Counted from the stretch's first letter, positions 35,487 through 44,776 are shown. The stretch: 64,000 nucleotides of DNA from Marinomonas rhizomae (GCF_024397855.1 NZ_CP073343.1:4278001-4342000), one strand, 5' to 3'. Notes: generated by a model from the sequence alone, not told the origin. Numbers and translations are program-made.

Positions 35487-38400
35487 ATGTTTAAAGCGAT
35501 TGAGGTGTTACAGCCTAACTTCATTCAGCGTCCACTCAATGAATTGTGGCAGCTAATTTCCCCTCTTTATAATATGGATGAAGAGAAGTGGTTAAATGAA
35601 CTATTACCTTTAGCCAAACCCACGGAAGGTGAGCTAGAAAACCAAACCAATGCTGCTGCAAATTTAATTACTGACGTTCGCAAAGACGACGACAGTATGT
35701 CAATGATTGACGCTTTGTTATTGGAATACAGCCTAGACACTAAAGAAGGCATCTTGCTGATGTGTTTGGCAGAAGCGCTAATGCGCGTGCCGGACAAAGA
35801 AACCGCTGATGCTTTTATCAAAGACCGTTTGAGCGTTGCCGACTGGGCATCTCACGCTAAAAACTCTGATTCTTTCTTCGTAAATGCTTCTACTTGGGGT
35901 TTATTGTTGACGGGCAAAATCGTCACGATGGACGAGAACAAAGACGGCACGCCCGCTAACTTGGTGAATCGCATGGTGAACCGTGTTTCTGAGCCGGTAA
36001 TTCGTAAAGCGATGAACCAAGCGATGAAAATCATGGGGCATCAGTTTGTACTTGGTCGCAGCATTGAAGAGGCCTTGTCCCGTGGCAAAAGCTACCGCGA
36101 CAAAGGTTATACTTATTCTTTCGATATGCTGGGTGAAGCCGCACTAACCGCTGCTGACGCTGACAAATACCTAACGTCTTATATGAAAGCCGTAGAATCT
36201 GTCGGCAAAGACACTTACAGCCAAAAACACCGCCCGACTATTTCTATCAAGCTGTCCGCTCTTCACCCACGTTACGAAGTGGGTTGTGAAGAACGAGTTA
36301 TGACCGAACTGTTTGAAAATGTTAAGACCTTGATCACCAAAGCACGTTCGTTAAACGTCGGCATCACCATCGATGCGGAAGAAGCAGATCGTCTAGAGCT
36401 GTCTTTGCATTTATTCGAAAAACTTTATCGCGACGAATGCACCAAAGGCTGGGGCTTGTTTGGTCTTGTGGTTCAGGCTTACTCAAAACGCGCTTTACCG
36501 GTTTTGGTTTGGTTAGCTGCACTTTCAAAAGAGCAAGGTGATCGCATTCCTGTACGCCTTGTAAAAGGTGCTTACTGGGACTCTGAAATCAAGATGTGCC
36601 AACAACGCGGCATCAATGGCTACCCAGTTTACACTCGTAAAGAATCCACCGACGTGTCTTACCTAGCTTGTGCGCACTTCTTATTAAGCGAGCATACTCG
36701 TGCGAACATATTCCCGCAGTTTGCGAGCCACAACGCGCACACTATCGCGACAATTAGCTGCATCGCCAAGCAACTAGGTGCGACAACAGAAGAGTTCGAA
36801 TTCCAGCGACTACACGGAATGGGTGATGCGCTGTACAACCGCCTGATCAAAGACAGCGACATCTGTGTGCGTATTTATGCGCCTGTAGGTAGCCATAAAG
36901 ACTTGCTTCCTTACTTGGTTCGTCGTCTGCTAGAAAATGGTGCCAACAGCTCATTCGTTCACCGTTTAATCGACGCTAGTTACCCTGTTTCTGAGTTGAT
37001 CGATCACCCAGTAACAACACTTGAAAGCCGTAAAACGTTGGCGAATCCACATATCAGCTTGCCTTCAGGTTTGTTTGACGACCGTAAGAACTCTTTTGGT
37101 CCAAACATCGAGATTGACTCTGAATGGACGCCATTCAAAGCAAAAATTGATGTATTCATGGGACAAGACACCCAATGGCGTGCCTTCCCTATCGTTGGCG
37201 GCGAAAAAGTCACAACAGGTCAAACGCATTCTGTCGACAGCCCTTACGACCACAGCCAAACAGCAGGTCAAATTGACTGGGCAGACGCAGCGACGGTTAC
37301 CAAGGCAATTGATCTTGCCGAAGCCGCTTTCCCTGCATGGTCTGCGCGTCCAGCCACAGAACGTGCTGACTGCCTAGACAAAATGGCTGACTTGATGGAA
37401 GAAAACTACGCTGAATTGATGGCCCTTTGCCACCGTGAAGCGGGTAAAACGATTCAAGACAGCATTGATGAAGTACGTGAAGCCGTGGATTTCTGTCGCT
37501 ATTACGCGCAACAAGCCCGTAGCCACTTCGCTAACCCAACGCACTACAAAGATTTCTTAGGCCAAGACAAACAAACCAAGCTAAACGGCCGCGGCGTGTT
37601 CACTTGTATCAGCCCATGGAACTTCCCATTGGCCATCTTTACAGGCCAAGTAGTTGCCGCGCTTGTAGTGGGCAACACAGTGGTTGCAAAACCAGCTGAG
37701 CAGACAAGCTTAATCGCTTTCCGCGCTATCGAAATGCTACACCAAGCAGGTGTTCCAACAGACGTACTTCACTTGTTACCAGGTGACGGTGCCACCGTTG
37801 GTGCTCCACTGACTAGCGACAAACGCATTGCTGGCCTTGCCTTCACAGGTTCCACTGGAACAGCACAATTGATCAACCGTACTCTAGCGGCTCGTGGCGT
37901 AGCGCCAGTGCCAGTGATTGCAGAAACCGGTGGTCAAAACGCCATGTTGGTTGATTCTACGTCTTTACCTGAACAAGTAGTGCGTGATGCGGTTCGTTCA
38001 GCCTTTGCTTCTGCGGGTCAGCGTTGTTCAGCATTGCGCGTATTGTTCGTACAAGCAGACATCGCAGACCGTGTCATTCCGATGATCAAAGGCGCCATGC
38101 AAGAACAAACTGTTGGTTTGCCTTACCTACACAGCACAGATGTGGGTCCGGTTATCGACAAAAAAGCTCAAGACATGTTGCTTAAACACATCGAACGTAT
38201 GACCAAAGAAAGCAAGTTAATTGCCCAAGCAGAACTGCCAGACTTCGCTAAAAACGGCACCTACGTTGCGCCAACGGCATTTGAAATCAGCAGCATTGAC
38301 CAGCTAACGGATGAGAAGTTTGGCCCTATCCTTCACGTTGTACGCTACAAAGCACGCGACTTGGATAAGATCATCGACACCATCAATAACTCAGGCTTTG

Positions 38401-38609
38401 GTTTGACTATGGGCGTTCACAGCCGAAATGAAACCACTTGTGCTCGTATCGCAAGTCGCGCTCGTGTTGGTAACCTATATATCAACCGTGACCAAGTCGG
38501 TGCGGTGGTGGGTGTTCAGCCTTTCGGCGGACAAGGCTTGTCCGGCACAGGACCAAAAGCTGGCGGTCCTCATTACCTTCAACGCTTCGCTATTGAGCAA
38601 GACCTTTAA
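35487..38609 (+). CDS. putA: Bifunctional proline dehydrogenase / P5C dehydrogenase PutA, short form
   Basis: 1040 residues from ATG 35487, chosen because GGGAG lies nine bases upstream (the frame opens at ATG 35463). Proline dehydrogenase barrel, about residues 190-470, with FAD-site motifs VRLVKGAYWDSEIK and YPVYTRKESTDVSYLACA. P5C dehydrogenase, about 560-1030, with NFPLAIFTGQVVAAL, FTGSTGTAQ, catalytic Glu813 in AETGGQNAML and Cys847 in SAGQRCSALR. It oxidises proline to glutamate, channelling the intermediate. It has no N-terminal ribbon-helix-helix (E. coli PutA has 1320 residues) and ends at LQRFAIEQ, without the C-terminal ALDH-like domain, which is encoded by the next gene. Confidence 0.96.
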   Translation: MFKAIEVLQPNFIQRPLNELWQLISPLYNMDEEKWLNELLPLAKPTEGELENQTNAAANLITDVRKDDDSMSMIDALLLEYSLDTKEGILLMCLAEALMRVPDKETADAFIKDRLSVADWASHAKNSDSFFVNASTWGLLLTGKIVTMDENKDGTPANLVNRMVNRVSEPVIRKAMNQAMKIMGHQFVLGRSIEEALSRGKSYRDKGYTYSFDMLGEAALTAADADKYLTSYMKAVESVGKDTYSQKHRPTISIKLSALHPRYEVGCEERVMTELFENVKTLITKARSLNVGITIDAEEADRLELSLHLFEKLYRDECTKGWGLFGLVVQAYSKRALPVLVWLAALSKEQGDRIPVRLVKGAYWDSEIKMCQQRGINGYPVYTRKESTDVSYLACAHFLLSEHTRANIFPQFASHNAHTIATISCIAKQLGATTEEFEFQRLHGMGDALYNRLIKDSDICVRIYAPVGSHKDLLPYLVRRLLENGANSSFVHRLIDASYPVSELIDHPVTTLESRKTLANPHISLPSGLFDDRKNSFGPNIEIDSEWTPFKAKIDVFMGQDTQWRAFPIVGGEKVTTGQTHSVDSPYDHSQTAGQIDWADAATVTKAIDLAEAAFPAWSARPATERADCLDKMADLMEENYAELMALCHREAGKTIQDSIDEVREAVDFCRYYAQQARSHFANPTHYKDFLGQDKQTKLNGRGVFTCISPWNFPLAIFTGQVVAALVVGNTVVAKPAEQTSLIAFRAIEMLHQAGVPTDVLHLLPGDGATVGAPLTSDKRIAGLAFTGSTGTAQLINRTLAARGVAPVPVIAETGGQNAMLVDSTSLPEQVVRDAVRSAFASAGQRCSALRVLFVQADIADRVIPMIKGAMQEQTVGLPYLHSTDVGPVIDKKAQDMLLKHIERMTKESKLIAQAELPDFAKNGTYVAPTAFEISSIDQLTDEKFGPILHVVRYKARDLDKIIDTINNSGFGLTMGVHSRNETTCARIASRARVGNLYINRDQVGAVVGVQPFGGQGLSGTGPKAGGPHYLQRFAIEQDL

Positions 38610-38623
38610 GGGGAGACATTACT

Positions 38624-39307
38624 ATGACAATCGTACAACCTATCCAAATTCAGGTCGCTCAAAAAGTCTTCGAAGCATGGGATAAGCTAGGCGTAAATGG
38701 TCGTGCAGAAAAACTGCAAAAAGCCCTTAACGTTTTCCCTAGCGAACAAGGAAAAATGGCTGCTTGGCAGATCGACAATGCGAAACAATCTATTTCCGAA
38801 ACACGCGTTATGCCTGGACCAACTGGCGAACGCAATGAGCTGTCAAACCAAGGTCGTGGCGTGTTTCTTTGCTCATCTTTTTTTGAAGGCGATAACGCAA
38901 AAATCGGCTTAGTTGGTCAAGTGTTTGCCGCGCTAATAGCAGGAAATCCAGTGATTACAGTTGGCCCAATGGGACAAGAAATCATGGATATAATTTCCCC
39001 ATTCGTTGCGGAAGGTGTGGTTCAAAATATTGCAGACTCTGCACAAGACTCGTTGATCGAAGCCGATCACCTTGCTGGTATTGCAACACTTTGCGACCCT
39101 GCACAAGCTCAACAACTAAGCCAACGTTTAGCCGCGAAAAGCGGCCTAATCTGCCAATTGGTAGAAGAAACGGATGCAGATAATCTAAGTGTAATTGCCA
39201 AACCGCATTACATTCTACGTTTTGTCACAGAGCGTACCGTGTCTAACAACACCACCGCAATCGGCGGTAACGCGACACTGCTTGAATTGGGCAGCATGAA
39301 CGACTAA
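38624..39307 (+). CDS. stand-alone PutA C-terminal ALDH-superfamily domain
   Basis: 227 residues, 14 bases after putA with GGGGAG before ATG 38624. It resembles a half ALDH fold: RNELSNQGRGVFLCSSFF and GLVGQVFAALIAGNPVITVG echo the cofactor domain, and there is no catalytic Cys/Glu pair. Its end, RTVSNNTTAIGGNATLLELG, resembles the conserved C-terminus of long PutAs (xxVSxNTxAxGGNAS pattern), whose terminal ALDH-superfamily domain is inactive and covers the substrate channel. I infer a separate subunit that caps the short PutA in trans. It is often labelled 1-pyrroline-5-carboxylate dehydrogenase, which the sequence does not support. Confidence 0.8.
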   Translation: MTIVQPIQIQVAQKVFEAWDKLGVNGRAEKLQKALNVFPSEQGKMAAWQIDNAKQSISETRVMPGPTGERNELSNQGRGVFLCSSFFEGDNAKIGLVGQVFAALIAGNPVITVGPMGQEIMDIISPFVAEGVVQNIADSAQDSLIEADHLAGIATLCDPAQAQQLSQRLAAKSGLICQLVEETDADNLSVIAKPHYILRFVTERTVSNNTTAIGGNATLLELGSMND

Positions 39308-39334
39308 ACCTGCTCATCATAGATACGCTGTAAA

Positions 39335-39373
39335 AAAGGGCCCTTCTTGGTAGCAAGAAGGGCCCTTAATTTT
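39335..39373. terminator. bidirectional terminator between put and the TRAP lipoprotein array
   Basis: AAGGGCCCTTCTTG and CAAGAAGGGCCCTT form a perfect 14-bp stem with a GTAG loop, flanked by AAAAAA and AATTTTA. It can end both the plus-strand put transcript and the minus-strand gene that stops at 39397. Confidence 0.9.
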
Positions 39374-39396
39374 ATTTATTGCTCAAAAACGTTCTG

Positions 39397-40506
39397 TTAC
39401 TCAAGCTCACGAGCATTGATATAAGCCCGCTCAGACACTTCGTGCCACGCTCTTACTTTGCCATTAAACTCTTTAAATGAGTTGTAGACTTTTTGACTCA
39501 TTGGGTCTGCTTCAGCCACTTCTTCCAAAGTTTCAGCGGAGGCTTTTTTCAATGCTACCAAGACTTCCCTTGGGAAGGCTTTGAAAATAACATGATGTTC
39601 GTTCACCAAGGTTTCTAATGCCGCATTATTACGTGCTGTAAACTCATCCAACATATCGGCATTCACTTGGCGAGTCGCCGCTCGAACGATCAGCTGAAGA
39701 TCTTTTGGCAAAGCCTCAAACGCGTCTTTGTTGTAAATGGCTTCCATCGTAGAACCTGGCTCGTGCCAACCTGGGTAGTAGTAAAACTTCGCCGCTTTAT
39801 ACAAGCCAAAAGCGAGGTCGTTGTAAGGGCCAACCCATTCTGTTGCATCAATAGTACCCGTTTGTAACGCCGTAAAGATTTCACTGCCTGGCAAATTAAC
39901 CGGTGTGCCACCGACTTTTTTCAGCACTTCCCCACCCAAACCTGGAAGGCGCATTTTCAGGCCTTGGAAGTCTTCAAGTGAGTTGATCTCTTTATTGAAC
40001 CAACCTCCCATCTGTACCCCTGTATTGCCTGCCGCCATAGGAATAAGATTGAAAGGCGCGTAGGTTTCTTCCCACAATTTGAGGCCGCCACCATAATGAA
40101 GCCATGAGTTCATTTCTTGCGCGGTAAAACCAAAAGGAACGGCAGAGAAAAACTGTGCAGCAGGGGCTTTGCCTTTCCAGTAGAAAGCGCCACCGTGACC
40201 CATTTGAGCAGTGCCACGAGATACTGCATCAAACACTTCCAAAGCAGGTACAAGTTCGCCTGCAGCGTATACTTTGACCGTCAAACGACCATTAGACATG
40301 GCGGTAATGTTTTCCGCTAAATGCTCTGCCGCTGTACCTAAACCAGGGAAATTCTTTGGCCATGTTGTGACCATTTTCCAATGAATAACATCAGCCGTTT
40401 TTTCCGCCTTGGCTGTTGTTTTTTCTTCAGATCCACCACAAGCCACCAAGCTTGCCGCCGTCAAACCAACTAAAGCCAGCTTTCCCCACATTTTTATTGT
40501 TTTCAT
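39397..40506 (-). CDS. TRAP-binding lipoprotein (DctP family), paralogue 4
   Basis: 369 residues. Lipoprotein signal ending LVACGGSEE, so it is tethered by Cys23 rather than free in the periplasm. The DctP fold has VTTWPKNFPGLGTAAEHLAE, VYAAGELVPALEVFDAVSRG, the ligand arginine region GLKMRLPGLGGEVLKKVGG, and TIDATEWVGPYNDLAFGLYK, as in the mannitol/chloroaromatic TRAP subgroup (2-oxo acids are usual ligands of relatives; the ligand here is unknown). AGGGAT precedes ATG 40506. It is the distal member of a four-gene tandem and most like paralogue 3. Confidence 0.92.
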   Translation of the reverse strand: MKTIKMWGKLALVGLTAASLVACGGSEEKTTAKAEKTADVIHWKMVTTWPKNFPGLGTAAEHLAENITAMSNGRLTVKVYAAGELVPALEVFDAVSRGTAQMGHGGAFYWKGKAPAAQFFSAVPFGFTAQEMNSWLHYGGGLKLWEETYAPFNLIPMAAGNTGVQMGGWFNKEINSLEDFQGLKMRLPGLGGEVLKKVGGTPVNLPGSEIFTALQTGTIDATEWVGPYNDLAFGLYKAAKFYYYPGWHEPGSTMEAIYNKDAFEALPKDLQLIVRAATRQVNADMLDEFTARNNAALETLVNEHHVIFKAFPREVLVALKKASAETLEEVAEADPMSQKVYNSFKEFNGKVRAWHEVSERAYINARELE

Positions 40507-40708
40507 TAATTATCCCTAAAAGACTGAATTACTTTATTTTTATATAAGCTTTGCTTGATACCATGAACTAAGCAAAGACGAGTCGACAACCAACTCTATA
40601 GCTATAACTTATTTACTAAGTGCTTCTAATAGTATAAAGAGCAATATCAAGCCTCAAGGCTTTTTTTACTTTTATTTATGCGCCACTTTTATAATGCATT
40701 AGAAATAA

Positions 40709-40741
40709 AAAAAGCTCTGTCATCAAGGATAACAGAGCTTT
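40709..40741 (-). terminator. terminator of TRAP lipoprotein paralogue 3
   Basis: AAAGCTCTGT (40711-40720) pairs with ACAGAGCTTT (40732-40741); read on the minus strand it ends in TTTTTT. Each array member has such a hairpin, so they are separate transcripts. Confidence 0.8.
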
Positions 40742-40783
40742 AAGATCAATAAGTTAGTTTACATCAAACGGGATAAAATACGC

Positions 40784-41893
40784 TTAGTTCAATTCACGCG
40801 CATTGATATAAGCACGTTCAGACACTTCATGCCACGCTCTTACTTTCGCACCAAATTCTTTGAATGAATCATAAACTTTTTGGCTCATTGGATCCGCCGC
40901 AGCGACTTCTTCTAGTGTTTCTGCTGAGGCCTTTTTCAGAGCTAACAATACGTCATTAGGAAAAGGCTTCAATGTCACGTTATGTTCGTTAACCAGCGTC
41001 TGCAGGGCAGAATTGTTCAACGCGGTGAACTCATCCAACATTTCCGCATTGGCTTGGCGCGTTGCCGCACGAACGATAAGCTGTAAATCTTTTGGCAAGG
41101 CTTCGAACGCTTCCTTGTTGTAGATCGCTTCCATCGTAGAACCTGGCTCATGCCAACCTGGGTAGTAGTAGAATTTAGCCGCTTTGTATAAGCCAAACGC
41201 TAAGTCGTTATATGGGCCAACCCATTCTGTTGCATCGATGGTTCCAGACTGCAAAGCAGTGAAAATTTCGCCACCAGGAAGGTTAATTGGCGTACCGCCC
41301 ACTTTCTTCAACACTTCACCACCTAAACCAGGAATACGCATTTTTAGGCCTTGGAAGTCCGCCAAAGAGTTAATCTCTTTATTGAACCAGCCGCCCATTT
41401 GTACACCCGTGTTACCTGCAGCCATTGGAATCAAGTTAAATGGCGCGTAGATTTCTTCCCACAGTTTTAAACCGCCACCGTGGTGAATCCATGAATTGAT
41501 TTCTTGAGCGGTGAAGCCAAATGGGACAGCCGTAAAGAACTGAGCCGCTGGCGCTTTGCCTTTCCAATAATAAGCCGCACCGTGGCCCATTTGAGCGGTA
41601 CCACGCGACACAGCATCAAACACTTCCAAAGCAGGAACCAATTCACCCGCCGCATAGACTTTTACGTTGATACGTCCGCTGGACATCTCATTAATGCTTT
41701 TTGCTAGGTTTTCAGCGCCCGTCCCCAAACCCGGAAAGTTTTTTGGCCAAGTGGTGACCATTTTCCAGTTAATGATCTCGGCTGCTTTTTCTACTTTTGC
41801 CGTTTCTTTTTCTTCTGATCCACCACACGCCACCAAAGTGGCTGCTGCCAAACCGACCAACGCCAGTTTGCCCCACGATTTTATTGCTATCAT
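40784..41893 (-). CDS. TRAP-binding lipoprotein (DctP family), paralogue 3
   Basis: 369 residues, lipobox LVACGGSEEKE. It shares most residues with paralogue 4 over its whole length, including VTTWPKNFPGLG, the ligand-arginine loop MRIPGLGGEVLKKVGG and TIDATEWVGPYNDLAFGLYK. Differences cluster in the tail after the signal sequence, at pocket-edge positions (GGAFYWKG here is GAAYYWKG) and in C-terminal helices. GAGGG before ATG 41893. No permease is adjacent; the nearest is dctQM at 31.2-33.2 kb. Confidence 0.92.
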   Translation of the reverse strand: MIAIKSWGKLALVGLAAATLVACGGSEEKETAKVEKAAEIINWKMVTTWPKNFPGLGTGAENLAKSINEMSSGRINVKVYAAGELVPALEVFDAVSRGTAQMGHGAAYYWKGKAPAAQFFTAVPFGFTAQEINSWIHHGGGLKLWEEIYAPFNLIPMAAGNTGVQMGGWFNKEINSLADFQGLKMRIPGLGGEVLKKVGGTPINLPGGEIFTALQSGTIDATEWVGPYNDLAFGLYKAAKFYYYPGWHEPGSTMEAIYNKEAFEALPKDLQLIVRAATRQANAEMLDEFTALNNSALQTLVNEHNVTLKPFPNDVLLALKKASAETLEEVAAADPMSQKVYDSFKEFGAKVRAWHEVSERAYINARELN

Positions 41894-42122
41894 TGATTAT
41901 CCCTCAGGAGACTAGTTATTTTTATTGGACTTAGCGTGCATATAACGAACAACACAACCCTAATAGTGTACGAGCAAGAATCTTAAATAAGGATAAAATT
42001 CGAACTCTAGTTCATATTTTATGCACTAAGTGTATTGAATAGTATGAATTGCGCTGCCAGCGCTCAAGACCTTTTTGATATTTATTTTGTCTAGCCACTC
42101 TTAATCCTATTAATGCAAAACA

Positions 42123-42157
42123 AAAAAGCTCCGCTATCAAAGATAACGGAGCTTTTA
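42123..42157 (-). terminator. terminator of TRAP lipoprotein paralogue 2
   Basis: AAAAGCTCCG (42124-42133) pairs with CGGAGCTTTT (42147-42156); the minus-strand tail is TTTG after a T-run. It resembles the hairpin at 40709 in sequence, which suggests that the duplicated unit included the terminator. Confidence 0.8.
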
Positions 42158-42192
42158 GTGGTACTAGATAGATGTTTTAAAAGACAGGGAGC

Positions 42193-43302
42193 TTAATCAT
42201 CTGCTCGCGCATTGATATAAGCACGCTCAGAAACATCATGCCATTCACTGACTGGGGCTAAAAATTTCTTGAACGACTCATAGACTTTTTTACTTTCAGG
42301 ATCACCCGCAGCCACTTCTTCTAGGGTCTCAGCAGATGCTTTTTTAAGCGCCTCTAACAAGTCACGAGGGAAAGGCTTAAGAATCACATTATGCTCATTT
42401 ACCAAGGTTTGCAGGGCGGCATTATTCCGCGCCGTAAACTCATTGATCATATCCAAGTTAGCTTGTTTTACCGCTGCTCGAGCAATCGCTTGTAGATCTT
42501 TAGGTAAAGCCTCAAAAGCCTCTTTGTTAAAGATAACTTCAACCGCAGAACCTGGCTCATGCCAACCTGGGTAATAATAATACTTCGCTGCTTTATACAA
42601 ACCAAAAGCAAGGTCGTTATATGGCCCAACCCATTCCGTCGCGTCAATCGTACCTGTTTGAAGAGCATTGAACACTTCGCTACCCGGCAAGTTAATGGGT
42701 GATGCACCCACTTTTTTCAGCACTTCGCCACCTAAACCTGGCATACGCATTTTCAAGCCTTGGAAATCCGCTAACGAATTGATCTCTTTGTTAAACCAAC
42801 CACCCATTTGCACACCTGCGTTGCCAGCAACCATGGGGATTAAGTTAAAAGGCGCGTAGATTTCTTCCCAAAGCTGTAAACCACCACCATAAGCAATCCA
42901 AGCATTAAATTCTTGTGCCGTAAAACCAAAAGGTACGGTTGAGAAAAACTGTGCCGCAGCAATTTTGCCTTTCCAATAGTACGCTGTTCCGTGCCCCATT
43001 TGCGCAGTACCGCGAGATACCGCATCAAACACCTCTAATGCAGGAACCAGTTCGCCAGCGGCATAGACTTTAATGTCCAAACGACCGTTAGACATTTCTT
43101 TAATATTCTTCGCCAGCGCTTCTGCACCCGTTCCCATTCCTGGGGCGTTTTTCGGCCAAGTGGTCACCATTTTCCAATGAATGACATCGGCTTTTTGCTC
43201 GACATTTGCCGCTTTCTTTTCTTCTGATCCACCACAAGCAGCCAAAACCGCAGCCATTAACCCGACGAAAACAACCTTCGCCCATGCGTTTATTTTATTC
43301 AT
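42193..43302 (-). CDS. TRAP-binding lipoprotein (DctP family), paralogue 2
   Basis: 369 residues with lipobox VLAACGGSEEKK. It keeps the family core (VYAAGELVPALEVFDAVSRG, GLKMRMPGLGGEVLKKVG, TIDATEWVGPYNDLAFGLYK) but is more divergent from paralogues 3 and 4, e.g. WPKNAPGMGTGAEALAK and NAWIAYGGGLQLWEEIYAPF. The ribosome site is weak (GGA about nine bases before ATG 43302), unlike the GAGGG of its neighbours, hinting at lower expression. The residue after GG in the ligand-side loop is Ala-Ser (KVGASPINL) instead of Gly-Thr. Confidence 0.92.
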   Translation of the reverse strand: MNKINAWAKVVFVGLMAAVLAACGGSEEKKAANVEQKADVIHWKMVTTWPKNAPGMGTGAEALAKNIKEMSNGRLDIKVYAAGELVPALEVFDAVSRGTAQMGHGTAYYWKGKIAAAQFFSTVPFGFTAQEFNAWIAYGGGLQLWEEIYAPFNLIPMVAGNAGVQMGGWFNKEINSLADFQGLKMRMPGLGGEVLKKVGASPINLPGSEVFNALQTGTIDATEWVGPYNDLAFGLYKAAKYYYYPGWHEPGSAVEVIFNKEAFEALPKDLQAIARAAVKQANLDMINEFTARNNAALQTLVNEHNVILKPFPRDLLEALKKASAETLEEVAAGDPESKKVYESFKKFLAPVSEWHDVSERAYINARADD

Positions 43303-43392
43303 TAACTGTATCCATTAACCGATGAATTACACCAATAACCAGCGCTTTGCCTCCTACCGTTCATCTAATAAAAAATGAAGAAAGGCGAATAA

Positions 43393-43427
43393 AATAAGCC
43401 CTGTTATCAACGACAACAGGGCTTATT
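43393..43427 (-). terminator. terminator of TRAP lipoprotein paralogue 1
   Basis: AATAAGCCCTGTT (43393-43405) pairs perfectly with AACAGGGCTTATT (43415-43427), a 13-bp stem. It lies 24 bases beyond the stop of paralogue 1. Confidence 0.8.
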
Positions 43428-43451
43428 AGTATTGCTAGTTCTTAAAACGCA

Positions 43452-44564
43452 TTAGTCTGTTGCGCGAGCGTTGATAAACGCACGCTCAGAAATATCATGC
43501 CACTCGCTAACAGAGTTTAAAAATCCAGTGAAAGAGTCATAGACTTTTTGGCTCATAGGATCGTTAGCAGCGACTTCTTTTAGAGTTTCATCAGATGCCA
43601 CACGCAATGCTTCCAAAAGATCTTTCGGGAACTTTTTCAACACAACATTGTGTTCATCGACCAATGTTTTCAATGCCGCATTATTACGCGCTGTTAGCTC
43701 GCTCAACATATTCAGATTAGCTTGTTGTGCTGCAGAACGAACGATCTCTTGAAGGTCTTCTGGCAATGCATTAAACGCGTCTTTATTAATCAGCGCTTCA
43801 ACAGCAGAACCTGGCTCTTGCCACCCTGGGTAATAGTAGTATTTCGCAGCTTTGTACAAACCAAAAGCTAAGTCATTGTAAGGACCCACCCACTCCGTTG
43901 CATCAATCGTACCGGTTTGCAGAGCGGTAAACATTTCGCTACCCGGAAGGTTCACAGTCACAGCACCCACTTTCTTCAGCACTTCGCCACCTAAACCTGG
44001 CATGCGCATTTTCAAGCCTTGGAAGTCTGCGAGAGAGTTGATCTCTTTGTTGAACCAACCACCCATTTGTGCGCCAGTATTACCCGCCGCCATAGGAATG
44101 ATATTAAAGGGTGCGTAAACTTCTTCCCACAGTTGTAAACCACCGCCATAAGTAATCCAAGAGTTAAACTCTTGCGCCGTCATACCAAATGGTACAGACG
44201 AGAAAAACTGTACGGCAGGCGCTTTGCCTTTCCAGTAATACGCCGAGCTGTGGCCCATTTGTGCTGTACCACGAGAAACCGCGTCAAACACTTCCATAGC
44301 AGGGACCAACTCCCCTGCCGCGTAAACTTTAATCTCTAAACGACCGTTAGACATTTTTGTGATGTTTTTCGCTAATTCTTCAGCACTTGTGCCCAAACCT
44401 GGAAAGTTTTTTGGCCAAGTCGTGACCATTTTCCAGTGAATCGTTTCTACTTTTTTCTCAACTTTTGCCGTTTCTTCGGCTTTCTCTGATCCGCCGCAAG
44501 CGGCCAAAGACAAAGCAAACAAACCAGCAAACGCCAATTTGCCCAATACCATTAAATTACGCAT
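43452..44564 (-). CDS. TRAP-binding lipoprotein (DctP family), paralogue 1
   Basis: 370 residues, lipobox SLAACGGSEKAE. First transcribed of the four. Core motifs as in the others (VTTWPKNFPGLGTSAEELAK, VYAAGELVPAMEVFDAVSRG, GLKMRMPGLGGEVLKKVG), with pocket-region changes such as SSAYYWKGKAPAVQFF and KVGAVTVNLPG. It resembles paralogue 2 more than 3 and 4. GAGGG with an A5 spacer precedes ATG 44564, a good ribosome site. The spread of substitutions suggests that the copies bind related but different organic acids (inference). Confidence 0.92.
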   Translation of the reverse strand: MRNLMVLGKLAFAGLFALSLAACGGSEKAEETAKVEKKVETIHWKMVTTWPKNFPGLGTSAEELAKNITKMSNGRLEIKVYAAGELVPAMEVFDAVSRGTAQMGHSSAYYWKGKAPAVQFFSSVPFGMTAQEFNSWITYGGGLQLWEEVYAPFNIIPMAAGNTGAQMGGWFNKEINSLADFQGLKMRMPGLGGEVLKKVGAVTVNLPGSEMFTALQTGTIDATEWVGPYNDLAFGLYKAAKYYYYPGWQEPGSAVEALINKDAFNALPEDLQEIVRSAAQQANLNMLSELTARNNAALKTLVDEHNVVLKKFPKDLLEALRVASDETLKEVAANDPMSQKVYDSFTGFLNSVSEWHDISERAFINARATD

Positions 44565-44742
44565 TTTTTTCCCTCAGGGAGCCAGTTACTTTTTAACAAC
44601 GTAGATGTTCAATCTAGATGAAATGTGTCTGAGACATGGGAAAGCGATGAAAAAGCACCACCATCCATGGAGATTGGATCAATAAAGGCATTAGCGAGAT
44701 GCCGCCCTTTATTGCCTTTTTATTATAAGATCAGACAAAAAA

Positions 44743-44776
44743 TTGCCCTTTTGCCGCATAAAACAGCAAAAGGGCA
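44743..44776 (-). terminator. terminator of the Gfo/Idh/MocA oxidoreductase gene
   Basis: TTGCCCTTTTGC (44743-44754) pairs with GCAAAAGGGCA (44766-44776); read on the minus strand the stem is followed by ATTTTTTG. It also marks the boundary to the TRAP array, whose promoter must lie between 44565 and 44742. Confidence 0.85.

Noticed and set aside
38624..39307. Active 1-pyrroline-5-carboxylate dehydrogenase
   Set aside because: At 227 residues it is less than half an ALDH and lacks the catalytic Cys and Glu.
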